Shown here piece by piece: positions 50,006 through 59,275 of a stretch of 64,000 nucleotides of DNA. Origin of the DNA: Streptomyces sp. RKAG293 (GTDB taxonomy: Bacteria; Actinomycetota; Actinomycetes; Streptomycetales; Streptomycetaceae). The notes below the pieces were generated by a model, which saw only the letters and a program-made list of their open reading frames with translations, ran no database searches and was not told the origin of the DNA. Numbering within the stretch: the stretch's first letter is position 1; the number at the start of each line of letters is the position of its first letter. Both the position numbers and the translations under genes were made by a program. Location: NCBI RefSeq assembly GCF_023701745.1, contig NZ_JAJOZB010000001.1:8479001-8543000 (forward strand). The letters run 5' to 3'.

Positions 50006-51154
50006 TCAGGCGTCCGCCGCGTAGCGCCAGAAGTCGCGCATCACGGCGGGTGGGGTCGGGCCGGACATCTCCAGCTGGCTGAGCAGGATGGTGACGGCGC
50101 CGGTGGACGGGGTGATGTGCGCCGCGGTTCCGGTGCCGCCGACCCAGCCGTAGCGTCCCGGCACGTTCCACGGGTCGATGGCCGCGACGTCGACGGAGCC
50201 GCCGTAGCCCCAGCCCTGGCCCTCGAGGAACAGCCGGCCGGCGTCGCGCTGGGGACCGGTGAGGTGGTCGGTGGTCATCCGCCGCACCGATGCGGACGAC
50301 AGAAGCCGGCGGCCGTCGGCGGTTCCGTCGGCGAGCAGCAGCCGGGCGAAGGCGTGCCAGTCGTCGACGGTCGAGACCAGCCCACCGGCGCCGGACGGGA
50401 ACGTCGGCGGGCTGCTCCACTGCCGGTCGGGGGCGTCGACCAGCTGGAGCCCGCCCGCCGGATCGGTTCGGTAGTAGCTGGTGAACCGGTCGAGTTTGCC
50501 GGCCGGCACCTCGAAGCCGGTGTCGGCCATGCCGAGCGGCTCGAACAGCCGCTCCGCCAGGAACTCGTGCAGCGGACGGCCCGCCACCCGGGCGATCAGC
50601 ACGCCCAGGATGTCGGAGCAGGTGTTGTACAGCCAGGCCTCGCCCGGCTGGTGGAGCAGGGGAATGCCGGCGAGCGTCGCCATCCAGGCGTCCGGCGGCG
50701 CGGTGTGCTGCGGCTGCGGCGGTCCCTGCTTCAGTTCGCTGAACAGCAGGCCGACCGCGGGCAGCGAGAAGTCGGACGGGAAACCGTACCCGGCACGGAA
50801 GGTGAGCAGATCGGCCACGGTGATCGCTCTGACCGCCGGGACCACGTCGTCGACGGGGCCCGCCGGGGTACGGACGACCGTCGGTGCCGCCAGCTCCGGC
50901 AGCCACTGCCCGACCGGGTCGTCCAGTGCGATCCGGCCGTCGTCGACCAGCATCATGACCGCCGCGGCGATGACGGGTTTGGTGATCGAGGCGATCCGGA
51001 AGATCGAATCCCTGGCCATCGGCGAGGTGCCGTCGGCGTCGGCGGAACCGACGACCCGCACCTCCACCTGGTCGCCGCGGGCCACCAGGCCCACCGCTCC
51101 CGGCAGCGGTCCCTCGCTGACATGCGCTTGCAGGATGTCGTGCAGGTTCGTCAT
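50006..51154 (-). CDS. Beta-lactamase-family serine hydrolase
   Basis: 382 residues. The class C-like triad is visible: the SxxK nucleophile FRIASITKPVIAAAVMML, the Tyr of YNTCSDILGVLIARVAG, and a C-terminal WVGGTGTAAHI loop replacing the K/HTG motif. It lacks a signal peptide, so a cytoplasmic esterase or peptidase role is more likely than beta-lactam hydrolysis. It is a stand-alone gene with 115 bases to the ALDH stop. Substrate unknown. Confidence 0.88.
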   Translation of the reverse strand: MTNLHDILQAHVSEGPLPGAVGLVARGDQVEVRVVGSADADGTSPMARDSIFRIASITKPVIAAAVMMLVDDGRIALDDPVGQWLPELAAPTVVRTPAGPVDDVVPAVRAITVADLLTFRAGYGFPSDFSLPAVGLLFSELKQGPPQPQHTAPPDAWMATLAGIPLLHQPGEAWLYNTCSDILGVLIARVAGRPLHEFLAERLFEPLGMADTGFEVPAGKLDRFTSYYRTDPAGGLQLVDAPDRQWSSPPTFPSGAGGLVSTVDDWHAFARLLLADGTADGRRLLSSASVRRMTTDHLTGPQRDAGRLFLEGQGWGYGGSVDVAAIDPWNVPGRYGWVGGTGTAAHITPSTGAVTILLSQLEMSGPTPPAVMRDFWRYAADA

Positions 51155-51269
51155 CGGTCCACCTTCTCGAGTGTGCGGTCAGAGGCAGGACTCCCGCCGC
51201 GGCACGGAATCATCGGTCCCGAGCCGCACGATCCGTCCCGGCGCGTCCCGGTCCAGCCGCACCCCGGCC

Positions 51270-52598
51270 TCACGACAGCGGCTTGTCCAGGACCGCCTTG
51301 CTGTGGCTGAAGGTGTCGATCGAGTACTCGCCGTGATACCGGCCCATCCCGCTCTCGCCGACGCCGCCGAAGGGGAGTTCCGGGGCGGTGAGATGGGCCA
51401 CCGGGATGCCGAAGGTGAGCGCGCCGGAGGAGGTCTCGGTCAGCAGGCGCTGCTTGGTGTCGTCGGACGCGGTGAACGCGTACAGGGCGAGCGGCTTGTC
51501 ACGGTCGTTGATGAACGCGATGGCGGCGTCGAGGTCCGGTACGGACACGATGGGGAGGACCGGGCCGAAGATCTCCTCCTTCATGACGGGGGAGCCGGGG
51601 GAGACATCGGCGAGCACGGTGGGTGCCAGATAGCGCGTCGCGCGGTCGTGCGTGCCGCCGGTCACGGTGCGTCCGCTGTCGAGGAGGCCGGTGAGCCGGT
51701 CGAAGTGCCGCTCGTTGACGATGCGCCCGTACTCGGCGGAAGCGGCGGGGTCGGCGCCGTACAGCTCGTGCACGGCCGAGGCGAGGTGCGGCTCGACGGC
51801 CTTGGCCGTGTCGCCGATGGCCAGGACGTAGTCGGGGGCGACGCATGTCTGGCCGGCGTTGAGGAACTTTCCGAACACGATCCGCTGCGCCGCCGCGGCC
51901 AGATCGGCGTCCTGGTCGAGGACCACGGGGCTCTTTCCGCCGAGCTCCAGCGTGACCGGGGTCAGGTGCTTGGCGGCGGCGGTCATGACGATCCGGCCGA
52001 CGGCGCCGTTGCCGGTGTAGAAGATGTGGTCGAAATGCTGCTCCAGCAGCGCGGTGGTCTCCGGGATCGCGCCTTCGACGACCGCCACGGCCTCGGTGTC
52101 GAGGTAGCGGGGGAGGAGCCGGGCCATCGCGGCGGAGGTCGCGGGCGCCAGCTCGCTGGGCTTGACGACGACGCAGTTGCCGGCCGCCAGTGCTCCGACC
52201 ACGGGCGTCAGGGCGAGCTGGAGGGGGTAGTTCCACGGCGCGATGACCAGGACCACGCCGAGCGGGTCACGGACGACGTACGCCTGCGCCGGCAGGAGCT
52301 TGTCGGGAAGCGCGGCGGGGCGCGGGGCCAGCCAGGTGTCGAGGTGCTCGAGGGTGTGGTCGATCTCGTTGATCGTGAAGCCCACCTCCGTCCGGTAGCC
52401 CTCCTTCAGGCCCTTGCCCAGGTCTGATCGCAGAGCGGCGGTGATCTCGTCGCTGTTGTCCACGAGGAGGGTGCGCAGGGCTGCGAGCTGGGCGCTACGC
52501 CAGGCCGCCGGCTTGGTGCGGCCGGTGGCGAAGGTGGAGCGCAGGCGGTCGACGACGCCGGCGGCGTCCAGGTCAGGGGTTTCGTCATGGGGTGTCAT
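51270..52598 (-). CDS. Aldehyde dehydrogenase
   Basis: 442 residues from the ATG at 52598. NAD-binding and catalytic motifs are intact: VIAPWNYPLQLALTPVVGAL, VVKPSELAPATS, the general base in LELGGKSPVVL, the nucleophile in NAGQTCVAPDYVL, and EEIFGPVLPIV. Length and the LPFGGVGESGMGRYHG ending match class 3-type (fatty or aromatic) aldehyde dehydrogenases, which oxidise aliphatic and aromatic aldehydes. It is divergent from a TetR gene with a palindromic operator between them, a typical toxic-aldehyde response pair. Confidence 0.92.
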   Translation of the reverse strand: MTPHDETPDLDAAGVVDRLRSTFATGRTKPAAWRSAQLAALRTLLVDNSDEITAALRSDLGKGLKEGYRTEVGFTINEIDHTLEHLDTWLAPRPAALPDKLLPAQAYVVRDPLGVVLVIAPWNYPLQLALTPVVGALAAGNCVVVKPSELAPATSAAMARLLPRYLDTEAVAVVEGAIPETTALLEQHFDHIFYTGNGAVGRIVMTAAAKHLTPVTLELGGKSPVVLDQDADLAAAAQRIVFGKFLNAGQTCVAPDYVLAIGDTAKAVEPHLASAVHELYGADPAASAEYGRIVNERHFDRLTGLLDSGRTVTGGTHDRATRYLAPTVLADVSPGSPVMKEEIFGPVLPIVSVPDLDAAIAFINDRDKPLALYAFTASDDTKQRLLTETSSGALTFGIPVAHLTAPELPFGGVGESGMGRYHGEYSIDTFSHSKAVLDKPLS

Positions 52599-52616
52599 GA
52601 GACCCAACGGTACACA

Positions 52617-52635
52617 AAACGAAAAGCTTTCGTTT
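52617..52635. promoter_or_regulatory. TetR operator between ALDH and TetR genes
   Basis: aaacgaaa and tttcgttt flank a 3-base centre (agc), a perfect 8-bp inverted repeat between the divergent start codons at 52598 and 52652. A cgtat repeat follows. It most likely binds the adjacent TetR protein. Confidence 0.72.
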
Positions 52636-52651
52636 CGTATACCCTGATGAC

Positions 52652-53272
52652 GTGACCGAGCACACCGAGAACGATTCCCCCGTACGGGGCAGGCGCCGTG
52701 ACGTCGGCCGTGACCGTGTCCTGCTCGAGTCCACGCTGGAGGTCCTGTACGAGAAGGGCTACGGCGGGCTGACGACGGCCGAGGTCGCCAAACGGGCCGG
52801 CGTGTCCACGGCGACGCTCTACCGCCGGTGGAGTTCGAAGCAGGAGCTGGTCATCGGCACCGCCACCCAGTGGGCCCGAGACCTCGGGCCCGGCGAGGAC
52901 ACCGGCACCCTCGACGGAGACCTCACCGCGCTCCTGCGGGACAAGGCCAGCACCCTGGACGGACCCGGGGGCCGGCTGCTGCACGTCCTCATCGGCGAGG
53001 CCGCCCACAACCCGGCGCTGGCCCGGGTCCTTGACGACGCCGTCGTCCAGCCCGTCCGGGACCGGTCCGCCGCGCTGGTGGCGCGCGCGGTCGCGCGGGG
53101 CGACATCCCGCCCCTGGAGGACCCCCACGTGCTGGCCGACCTGGTGGTGGGAGCGATGGTCAGCCGGGTCTTCCTGACGCCGGGCCCGTCCCAGCCGTCC
53201 CCCACGGGCGAGGCGATGGTCCGCGAACTGCGCCCGTTCCTGCTGCGTGCCCTGGGGGCCCGGCCCGCCTGA
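52652..53272 (+). CDS. TetR-family regulator of the aldehyde dehydrogenase gene
   Basis: 206 residues from a GTG at 52652; the ATG at 52646 is out of frame. The DNA-binding part has VLLESTLEVLYEKGYGGLTT, AEVAKRAGVSTATLYRRWSS and a TetR_C_11-like C-terminal domain (HVLIGEAAHNPALARVLDDAV). The closest target is the divergent ALDH gene, through the palindrome at 52617-52635, which would also give autorepression. The ligand is probably an aldehyde or hydrophobic compound; this is inference. Confidence 0.9.
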   Translation: MTEHTENDSPVRGRRRDVGRDRVLLESTLEVLYEKGYGGLTTAEVAKRAGVSTATLYRRWSSKQELVIGTATQWARDLGPGEDTGTLDGDLTALLRDKASTLDGPGGRLLHVLIGEAAHNPALARVLDDAVVQPVRDRSAALVARAVARGDIPPLEDPHVLADLVVGAMVSRVFLTPGPSQPSPTGEAMVRELRPFLLRALGARPA

Positions 53273-53303
53273 CCGTCGGGTCCGCCGACCGTCCCTGAGC
53301 GCA

Positions 53304-53342
53304 CCGAAGGCCGCCCCCGGGATCCGCGGGGGCGGCCTTCGG
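53304..53342. terminator. Terminator between convergent TetR and phosphoesterase genes
   Basis: A perfect 15-bp stem (53304-53318 with 53328-53342) lies between the stops at 53272 and 53353 and can serve both strands. Confidence 0.82.
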
Positions 53343-53352
53343 CGGGCGGTTC

Positions 53353-55245
53353 CTACCGGGCGGTGTTCGTGCGCGCCTTGCGGCGGTGGATCAGGAGCGC
53401 GAGGCCGCCGCCGGCCGCGAGCACCCCGGCGGTGATGCCGAAGGGGAGGACGGCCGAGGAGGAACCGGTGTCGGCGAGCGTCTGCGGAGCCATGTTGCTG
53501 ACCGGGCCCGTGGACGCCGACGGCGCCGGGTCGGTGGACGCCGCGGGCGCCGGGGCGGGGTTGCTGGGGATGTCCTTGACGGACTTCACCGAGCCGTCCG
53601 TGTTCAGCAGCACCTGCTTGCCGTTGGGGTGCTGGAAGTCGAAGGCCGATGTGAGCGATCCGGCACGGGTGTCGAACGAGGCGTCGCCGATGCGGTCGGT
53701 GTGCCAGTTGTCCTCGATGAACCGGGTGATCGAGGCCTGCTCGGTGCGGGTGTGGTCGACGGAGTTGACCTTGCTGTAGGGGGAGATGACCAGCAGGGGC
53801 TGACGGGTGCCGGGGCCGCAGCGGTCGGCGTAGCCATGGGCGGCGGCGGGGCCTGCCTGGCAGGCGGGACTGTCGACCGTCTTGCCGTTGGAGCCGATCG
53901 CGGTGTTCTTCGAGCCGTTCGCCGGCTTGGCGTAGGCGTGGTCGTACCAACCGTCGGAGTCGTCGTAGGCGACGACAACCGCGGTGTCCTTCCACTCCGG
54001 CGACTGCTGCACCTTGTTGATCTGCTCGACGAGGAAGTGCTGCTCGTCGATCGGGTCGGAGTAGGCGGCGTGGCCGTCCTGGAATTCCGGCGCCTTGAGG
54101 AAGCTGACCGAGGGCAGGTTCCCCGTCTTCAGCGCGCTGTCGAAGTCGGTGAGGTCGTAGTTGTGGTTGGCCTGCCCGTTGTGGCCGATCTCGGCGACGC
54201 TCGCGGGCGCCAGGTGGTGCGGGTTGGACGTCGACCTGTAGTACTGGAACGGCGAGTGGTGCGGGCTGTAGTCGACGACCTGGGCGCCACCCAGATTGGT
54301 GTGGGTGTTGCCCGCGCACTTCGCGTAGTGGTCCTGCTGTCCGTCCCAGGCGGTACTGGGGCGGAATCCGCCCTGGAACCAGCCCCAGCTGACCTTCTGG
54401 GCGTTGAGCAGGTCACCGATGTTGCGGCCCTGCATGACGGCGAGGGCGTTCTTGCTGCTGTGGTCGGTGTCCGAGCAGTCGTCGAAAGCCGGGTCCGGGT
54501 CGTTGATCAGCGTGCCGACGCCCTTGGCGTCGGGCGAGACAACGGTGTACGGGTCGGGGGTCGCGGTCTGCTTCGGGTGCTCGGTGCCGGAGGCCGGATC
54601 GACGGAGATCACTCCGTGGGTCTGCGCGGAGATGAGATTGAGGGCCCCGGGGGTGGACGGTCCATAGGTCGTGCCGTAGGAGTTGTCGCCGAGCGAGTAG
54701 TGCTGGGCGTAGTTCCACATCGCGGTGACGGTGTTGCCGTCGTAGTAGTCCATGACCAGGCCGGGCTCGCCGAACAGGTTGCCGGAGCACTTGCCGGAGT
54801 CGGTGTTCTGGACGTACTGGTCGGCCTTGCCGCCGTTGGCCGCGTACTGCTCGGGGCCGTAGTTGTGGTTCTGGTCGCAGGTCATGGCCTGCTGCGGGCT
54901 CAGCCGCTTGGGCAGGTACTGGTTCGGGTTCTTCGTCAGCAGACCGGCGGTGCGCAGGGTGTCGATGTTCTTCGGGGTGCGCCGGTCCGCGGTGAACGTC
55001 GTACCGTCGGTGTTCGCCGCCACCGGGTAGGTGCCGAAGTAGTGGTCGAACGAGACGTTCTCCTGGAAGACGACCACCAGATGCTTCACCGGGGTGGCCG
55101 TCGCGCCGCCGCCGGGGTGGTGGTCGGGGGAGTCCGCCTGAACGGGGCCCGCCCCACCGAGAAGGGTGAGTGCCGCGGCACCTGCGAACGCTCCCCAGCG
55201 CGCGGCCCGGCGTCCGGGACCCGTCGCTCTTCCTGCGTTGCCCAT
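53353..55245 (-). CDS. Secreted, wall-anchored phosphoesterase/phospholipase C-family protein with LADTG signal
   Basis: 630 residues. A signal peptide (WGAFAGAAALTLLGGAGPVQA) precedes an alkaline-phosphatase-superfamily phosphoesterase domain: HLVVVFQENVSFDHYFGTYP (metal and nucleophile region), ESP-like turns, VVVAYDDSDGWYDHAY and ISPYSKVNSVDHTRTEQASI. This is the family of phosphocholine-specific phospholipase C and acid phosphatases such as AcpA. The C-terminus has a Pro/Ala/Ser spacer, the LADTG sortase motif, a hydrophobic helix and RRKARTNTAR. It is predicted to be wall-attached and to release phosphate or act on phospholipids outside the cell. Confidence 0.9.
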   Translation of the reverse strand: MGNAGRATGPGRRAARWGAFAGAAALTLLGGAGPVQADSPDHHPGGGATATPVKHLVVVFQENVSFDHYFGTYPVAANTDGTTFTADRRTPKNIDTLRTAGLLTKNPNQYLPKRLSPQQAMTCDQNHNYGPEQYAANGGKADQYVQNTDSGKCSGNLFGEPGLVMDYYDGNTVTAMWNYAQHYSLGDNSYGTTYGPSTPGALNLISAQTHGVISVDPASGTEHPKQTATPDPYTVVSPDAKGVGTLINDPDPAFDDCSDTDHSSKNALAVMQGRNIGDLLNAQKVSWGWFQGGFRPSTAWDGQQDHYAKCAGNTHTNLGGAQVVDYSPHHSPFQYYRSTSNPHHLAPASVAEIGHNGQANHNYDLTDFDSALKTGNLPSVSFLKAPEFQDGHAAYSDPIDEQHFLVEQINKVQQSPEWKDTAVVVAYDDSDGWYDHAYAKPANGSKNTAIGSNGKTVDSPACQAGPAAAHGYADRCGPGTRQPLLVISPYSKVNSVDHTRTEQASITRFIEDNWHTDRIGDASFDTRAGSLTSAFDFQHPNGKQVLLNTDGSVKSVKDIPSNPAPAPAASTDPAPSASTGPVSNMAPQTLADTGSSSAVLPFGITAGVLAAGGGLALLIHRRKARTNTAR

Positions 55246-55429
55246 GTTCTGTCAGCCTCCGCTGTCGACCAGTCGCGATGTAGGTTACGGAACGCGATCC
55301 TTCGTTCGGCCCGCGACACTCTGACCGCCTATCAGTGTCGTGCGGGTGAACAGCCGGTCAGGAATAACAGGCCAAGGCTTGACTCGCCGTTGACCGTTCC
55401 GGGTGGGGCATCGCCGGAGTGATCGCCTG

Positions 55430-56695
55430 CTATGACGGTATGTGCGGATTCTGGGCGAGCAGTGCCCGGCCGAGCCAGTCGGTGCGGTCCCGTACGCCGG
55501 GCAGGACGAAGAAGTAGCCGCCGCCGAACGGCTGGACGTAGTCCACCAACGGCTCGCCCGCGAGGCGCTTCTGCACGGTCTCGAACTGCCGGACCAGGTC
55601 CTGCTGGTAGCAGGAGAAGATCAGCCCCATGTCGAGGTTGCCGTTGGTGTCCATGCCCCGGTCGTAGTTGTAGCCGCGGCGCAGGATGCGCTGGCCCTCG
55701 GTCTGCGGGGTGCGGGGGTTGGCGAGGCGGATGTGACTGTCCAGCGGGATCACATCGCCTTTGGGATCCTGCGCGTACCTGGGCGCGTCGAACTCGGCGT
55801 CACCGTCCAGCGGTGCACCGGTGTCGCGGCTGCGGCCGAACATCCGCTCCTGCTCGGTGATCGAGACCCGGTCCCAGAACTCGACGAGCATCCGGATCAG
55901 CCGCACCACCTGGTAGGTGCCGCCTGCGGTCCACGACGGCTCGGCGCCCGCGCCCACCCAGAGCAGCCGGTCCGCCTCGGTCGCCTTCGCCGTGTCCGGG
56001 TTGGCGGTGCCGTCCTTGAACCCGAGGTGGTTGCGGGGCGTTCCGCTCGGGCGGGGCGGGCTGGTGAAGCCGTCCATTCGCCAGCGCACCTGCAGACCGC
56101 CGCGGGTGTGACGGGCGATGTCGCGCAGGGCGTGCAGCACGACGTCAGGGCTGGACGCGGACAGCTGCAGGCTCAGATCACCATGGCACCAGGCCGGGTC
56201 CAGATCGTCGTCGGGGAACGACGGCATCACACCCAGCCGCAACGGTTTGAGGCCCGTCAGTCCGAAGCGGCCGTCGAACAGGGAGCTCCCCACCCCGGCC
56301 GTGATGGTCAGACCACCTGAGGGGACCTGCGGGCCGAGCACCCCGGAGTCGGACGGCGGTGCGGTGATCCCGACCGGGGGCGGGGTCCCGCCGGTGGCCA
56401 GGAACCGGTCCCGGTCGGTGAGCGTACGGAGCAGCTCCGTCAGCTCCCGGCGGCCCTCGGCGGTCACGTCGAACGAGACCATCGCCGTGGCGCGCTGCGT
56501 CGGCGTGAGGATTCCGCTCTGGTGCGCACCGTGAAAGTCGCCGGGCGCGGTGGTGTCCGTCGAGTCGGGGGCGGACGAGGCCGCGCTGGGCTCGGCGTCC
56601 GGCAGGGTGGCTCCCGACATCGCGGCTCCGGCCACCGCGGTACCGATACCCGCGGCCGCACCGCGCAGGAATCCGCGTCGTCGCACCTCGCTCAT
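55430..56695 (-). CDS. efeB: Dyp-type peroxidase / deferrochelatase, EfeB
   Basis: 421 residues from the ATG at 56695, overlapping the EfeO stop in ATGA. A twin-arginine signal (SEVRRRGFLRGAAAGIGTAV) exports the folded haem protein. The Dyp core has LGFKDGTAN (the GxxDG acid), the haem His in LDSHIRLANPR, and ILRRGYNYDRG and FSCYQQDLVRQF near the C-terminus. It oxidises Fe(II) or takes iron from haem using peroxide. It is paired with EfeO, but no EfeU permease gene is adjacent. Confidence 0.9.
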   Translation of the reverse strand: MSEVRRRGFLRGAAAGIGTAVAGAAMSGATLPDAEPSAASSAPDSTDTTAPGDFHGAHQSGILTPTQRATAMVSFDVTAEGRRELTELLRTLTDRDRFLATGGTPPPVGITAPPSDSGVLGPQVPSGGLTITAGVGSSLFDGRFGLTGLKPLRLGVMPSFPDDDLDPAWCHGDLSLQLSASSPDVVLHALRDIARHTRGGLQVRWRMDGFTSPPRPSGTPRNHLGFKDGTANPDTAKATEADRLLWVGAGAEPSWTAGGTYQVVRLIRMLVEFWDRVSITEQERMFGRSRDTGAPLDGDAEFDAPRYAQDPKGDVIPLDSHIRLANPRTPQTEGQRILRRGYNYDRGMDTNGNLDMGLIFSCYQQDLVRQFETVQKRLAGEPLVDYVQPFGGGYFFVLPGVRDRTDWLGRALLAQNPHIPS

Positions 56696-57984
56696 GTCGT
56701 TCTCCGCACATCGCACAGGGCCGCCACCGGGGCCAGCCGTTCCACCAGTTCGCTCATGTCGCTGTTGATCCGCTGCCGGTCCGCGCGGGGCAGCGTGCCC
56801 AGCGGCGCCCAGGCCCCGTCCCGGTCGAAGGCGTCAAGGGTGTGCTGGGTGCGGTCCAACCAGGAGTCCAGTCGCGGCAGTTCCGGGAACCGGGTCGCCA
56901 GCAGTGGCCGCAGCCGGCCGAGCAGCTCCCGTGTCCCGTCGAGATTGGCGCGGGCGGTGGCGAGGTTGCTGCCACTGCCGTAGTCGGTGCGCCCGGTCAG
57001 TTCCCGCTGCACGGTGTTCTCCAGGATCTCGTGCGCGCGCAGCCCCAGATCCGCCGGGTCCATCCGCTCCTGCGGCCACCCGTCACGCAGCGTCCGCACC
57101 GCCTCGGCGAGAGCGTTCGCGGGACCGCGCAGCGACGCCGCGGACTCCCCGTGCCACAGCCCGTACTCGACGCGGTGGAAGCCCGCGAAACCGGGGTCGG
57201 CAAGGCCGCCGGACAGCCCGGCCGTCGTCCCGTCGATCGCGGAGTCCGCGTCCCCGAACGTTCCGTACGCCGCGCCCATCCGCTCGTAGACCAGATGCGC
57301 GGGCAGCCACGCGCGCCGGGCCGCCGCCAGGTCTCCGGCGTCGACGGCGTCCTTCAGCGCATCGGTCCGCTGCGCCAGCTCGACGGTTCTGGCCTGGATC
57401 CACTGCTGGTAGGCCAGCGTCGGCGGGATGAGGTCGTGCGCCGTCACGGGCACGGCGGCCGGTCCCCGTGCGGCCGACCCCCCGGCCACCCGGACCGTGG
57501 GGCCGGTGACGGCGTCCGCGTCGTCGGGCAGGCACTTGAACGCGTACGCGCCGTTCCCCAGCACCACCCGCAGCGGCCGGGTCGTGCCGGGCGCCAGCCC
57601 CTCCACCTCGCCGTAGACCGCGCCGGTGGCCGGATCCAGCAGGTCGACCTCGGCCGCCCCGCTGGAGGTGTTGCGGAGATCGAACACCTGCGTCCCCGGT
57701 TGCGGGCGTACCCATCCCCGGCCGCAGCTGCTCCGTGACACCTCCACCGAGGTGTGCGGCAGGCCGTCGGCCGCGTGCGGCGGCGCCGGGTCGTCCGCCG
57801 TCCGCGGGCCGTCGGGCGAGCCCGCCCACAGGGCGAGCCCCGCGATCAGTGCCACGGTGGCGACCATGCCTCCCGCCAGCCACAGCTGCCGACGCCGGCC
57901 GTGCCACGGCGGCCGGCCAGGGTCTGCGACCTGCCCCGGAGGATCGTCGGTGTCCTGGCCGGGATCGGAGACGGGGCCGGGCAC
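56692..57984 (-). CDS. efeO: EfeO-type periplasmic/lipid-anchored iron-binding protein (M75/imelysin)
   Basis: 430 residues from a GTG at 57984 preceded by ggagg. A cytoplasmic Pro-rich start and one membrane helix (LWLAGGMVATVALIAGLALW) anchor it outside the membrane. A cupredoxin-like domain follows (GTQVFDLRNTSSGAAEVDLL, AYAFKCLPDD), then an M75 four-helix bundle with HLVYERMGAAYG and the HxxE motif in GFHRVEYGLWHG. It binds iron and presents it to the EfeU permease. The downstream efeB overlaps by 4 bases. EfeU is missing here. Confidence 0.9.
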   Translation of the reverse strand: MPGPVSDPGQDTDDPPGQVADPGRPPWHGRRRQLWLAGGMVATVALIAGLALWAGSPDGPRTADDPAPPHAADGLPHTSVEVSRSSCGRGWVRPQPGTQVFDLRNTSSGAAEVDLLDPATGAVYGEVEGLAPGTTRPLRVVLGNGAYAFKCLPDDADAVTGPTVRVAGGSAARGPAAVPVTAHDLIPPTLAYQQWIQARTVELAQRTDALKDAVDAGDLAAARRAWLPAHLVYERMGAAYGTFGDADSAIDGTTAGLSGGLADPGFAGFHRVEYGLWHGESAASLRGPANALAEAVRTLRDGWPQERMDPADLGLRAHEILENTVQRELTGRTDYGSGSNLATARANLDGTRELLGRLRPLLATRFPELPRLDSWLDRTQHTLDAFDRDGAWAPLGTLPRADRQRINSDMSELVERLAPVAALCDVRRTT

Positions 57985-58099
57985 AGCGGGCCTCCAAGGA
58001 TGTCGGCTGGGGGAAGGCGTCGTCGTTCATGCTAGGGCGAAGCGCGGGAGTCGAAGGACGGGTTTACGCTGGTGGTGAGGTTCGCTCCGGAGGTGCGCT

Positions 58100-58384
58100 G
58101 TGCCCCGACGCCATCATTTCCACCTGGATCATCTCGGCCATTCGATCACCGTCAACATCCGCTCCGGCGTGAGCCATGACGTCGAGGTGCTGGTCGACGG
58201 CAAGGAAGTCGCCCACCAGCGCGTCCGCGCCGGGTCGAGCGTGCTGACCGCTGAACTGCCGGAGGACCCCGCCCAGCCGTTCCAGATCCGCATCCACCAG
58301 CCGCGCTTCGGCTCCAGCGTGCCCCAGTGCGTCCTGAGCCTGGACGACGTCGACCGGACGATGCCGTCCCGGCTCGTGGCGTGA
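58100..58384 (+). CDS. Hypothetical small protein
   Basis: 94 residues from a GTG at 58100 preceded by ggaggtg. Mostly beta-strand: HFHLDHLGHSITVNIRSGVS, DVEVLVDGKEVAHQRVRA, PFQIRIHQPRF, PQCVLSLDD. Several His residues at the N-terminus could bind metal. It has no signal peptide or membrane helix and I do not recognise a family. It lies divergent from efeO, so an iron-related role is possible but unsupported. Confidence 0.6.
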   Translation: MPRRHHFHLDHLGHSITVNIRSGVSHDVEVLVDGKEVAHQRVRAGSSVLTAELPEDPAQPFQIRIHQPRFGSSVPQCVLSLDDVDRTMPSRLVA

Positions 58385-58755
58385 GCCTGCGTTCACTCCA
58401 CCCCACGTGCTGGTCCCCTGCTCGACGTCGCACGCTTTTGCGTCGTGATCTTTTGGTGGGGGACATCACCATAATTCCCGTACAACCCGAGGATTTGTCG
58501 TCTCGCTGGCTGTATTCGGGAGATTCTTGCGTCCTTACCCCCATGGTGCCGGACGTTCTGCAAGATCCACTCCGTTCAACTTTCCACATCTTGCGAGGGA
58601 ATGTCCGGTAAGGAGCCAACCGGTAAGACACTCCTTTCCCCGTGCGGCCGCCGCCTGCGAACATCCCGGTCGGGAGATCACGAAATGTGACTACCCGTTG
58701 GGATTCCTGCCTTCTGGGGTCGAAGTACCCGAAGGCGACAAGATGGGGGCCGTAC
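58385..58755. other. Upstream region of the melC genes
   Basis: 371 bases without a recognisable gene. It contains AT-rich stretches (attcttgcgtccttac; ttcaactttccacatcttg) and ggtaagacactcctttcccc near 58622. These are candidate promoter segments for the copper/tyrosine-responsive melC operon, but no clear -35/-10 pair or operator can be fixed by eye. Confidence 0.4.
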
Positions 58756-59177
58756 ATGTCTGAACTCACCCGCCGCAGCGTGCTGCGCGGCGCCGTCACC
58801 GGCGTTGCCGCCGCCGCGTTCACCGGGGTCGCGCTGGGTCTGCCGGTGGCGCTGGCCGCACGGGGCACCGGGAACGACGCCGGGAACGACATCGACAACA
58901 CCGCGGGGTCCGTCCCGCACACCGGACCTGAGGCGTTCGACGAGACCTACCGGGGCCGGCGCATACACGGCGCGCCGCAGGCCGGCGGCGGACACCACCA
59001 CGGGGGCCGGGCTACGCGGTGTTCGTGGACGGCAAGGAACTGCATGTGATGCAGAACGCCGACTCCTCCTGGATCAGCGTCGTGAACCACTACGAGACGT
59101 TCGCCACGCCGCGTGCGGCGGCCCGGGCCGCGGTGCTCGAACTGCAGGGCGCCGCGCTCGTTCCGGTCGCCGTCTGA
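58756..59177 (+). pseudogene. melC1: Tyrosinase copper-transfer protein MelC1, disrupted by a one-base frameshift
   Basis: The frame opens at the ATG at 58756 with a twin-arginine signal (SELTRRSVLRGAVTGVAAAA), then FDETYRGRRIHGAPQ and HHHGG, which match MelC1. It then leaves the MelC1 sequence and stops early at 59049. Another frame continues from about 59018 with GYAVFVDGKELHVMQNADSS, WISVVNHYETFATPRAAARA and a normal MelC1 end at 59177. One base missing in the cacgggggccgggctac stretch (59006-59022) explains it. MelC1 is needed to load copper into tyrosinase and to export it, so a true frameshift would block melanin formation. Confidence 0.85.
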
Positions 59178-59275
59178 CCCGATCGCCGCCCCACCCGAAC
59201 CGCCGCACCGGCATCCGGCCCGTCGTGACCCGACCCGTCGGAACCCGAACCACCCGCAAAGGACGAAGACTTTCC

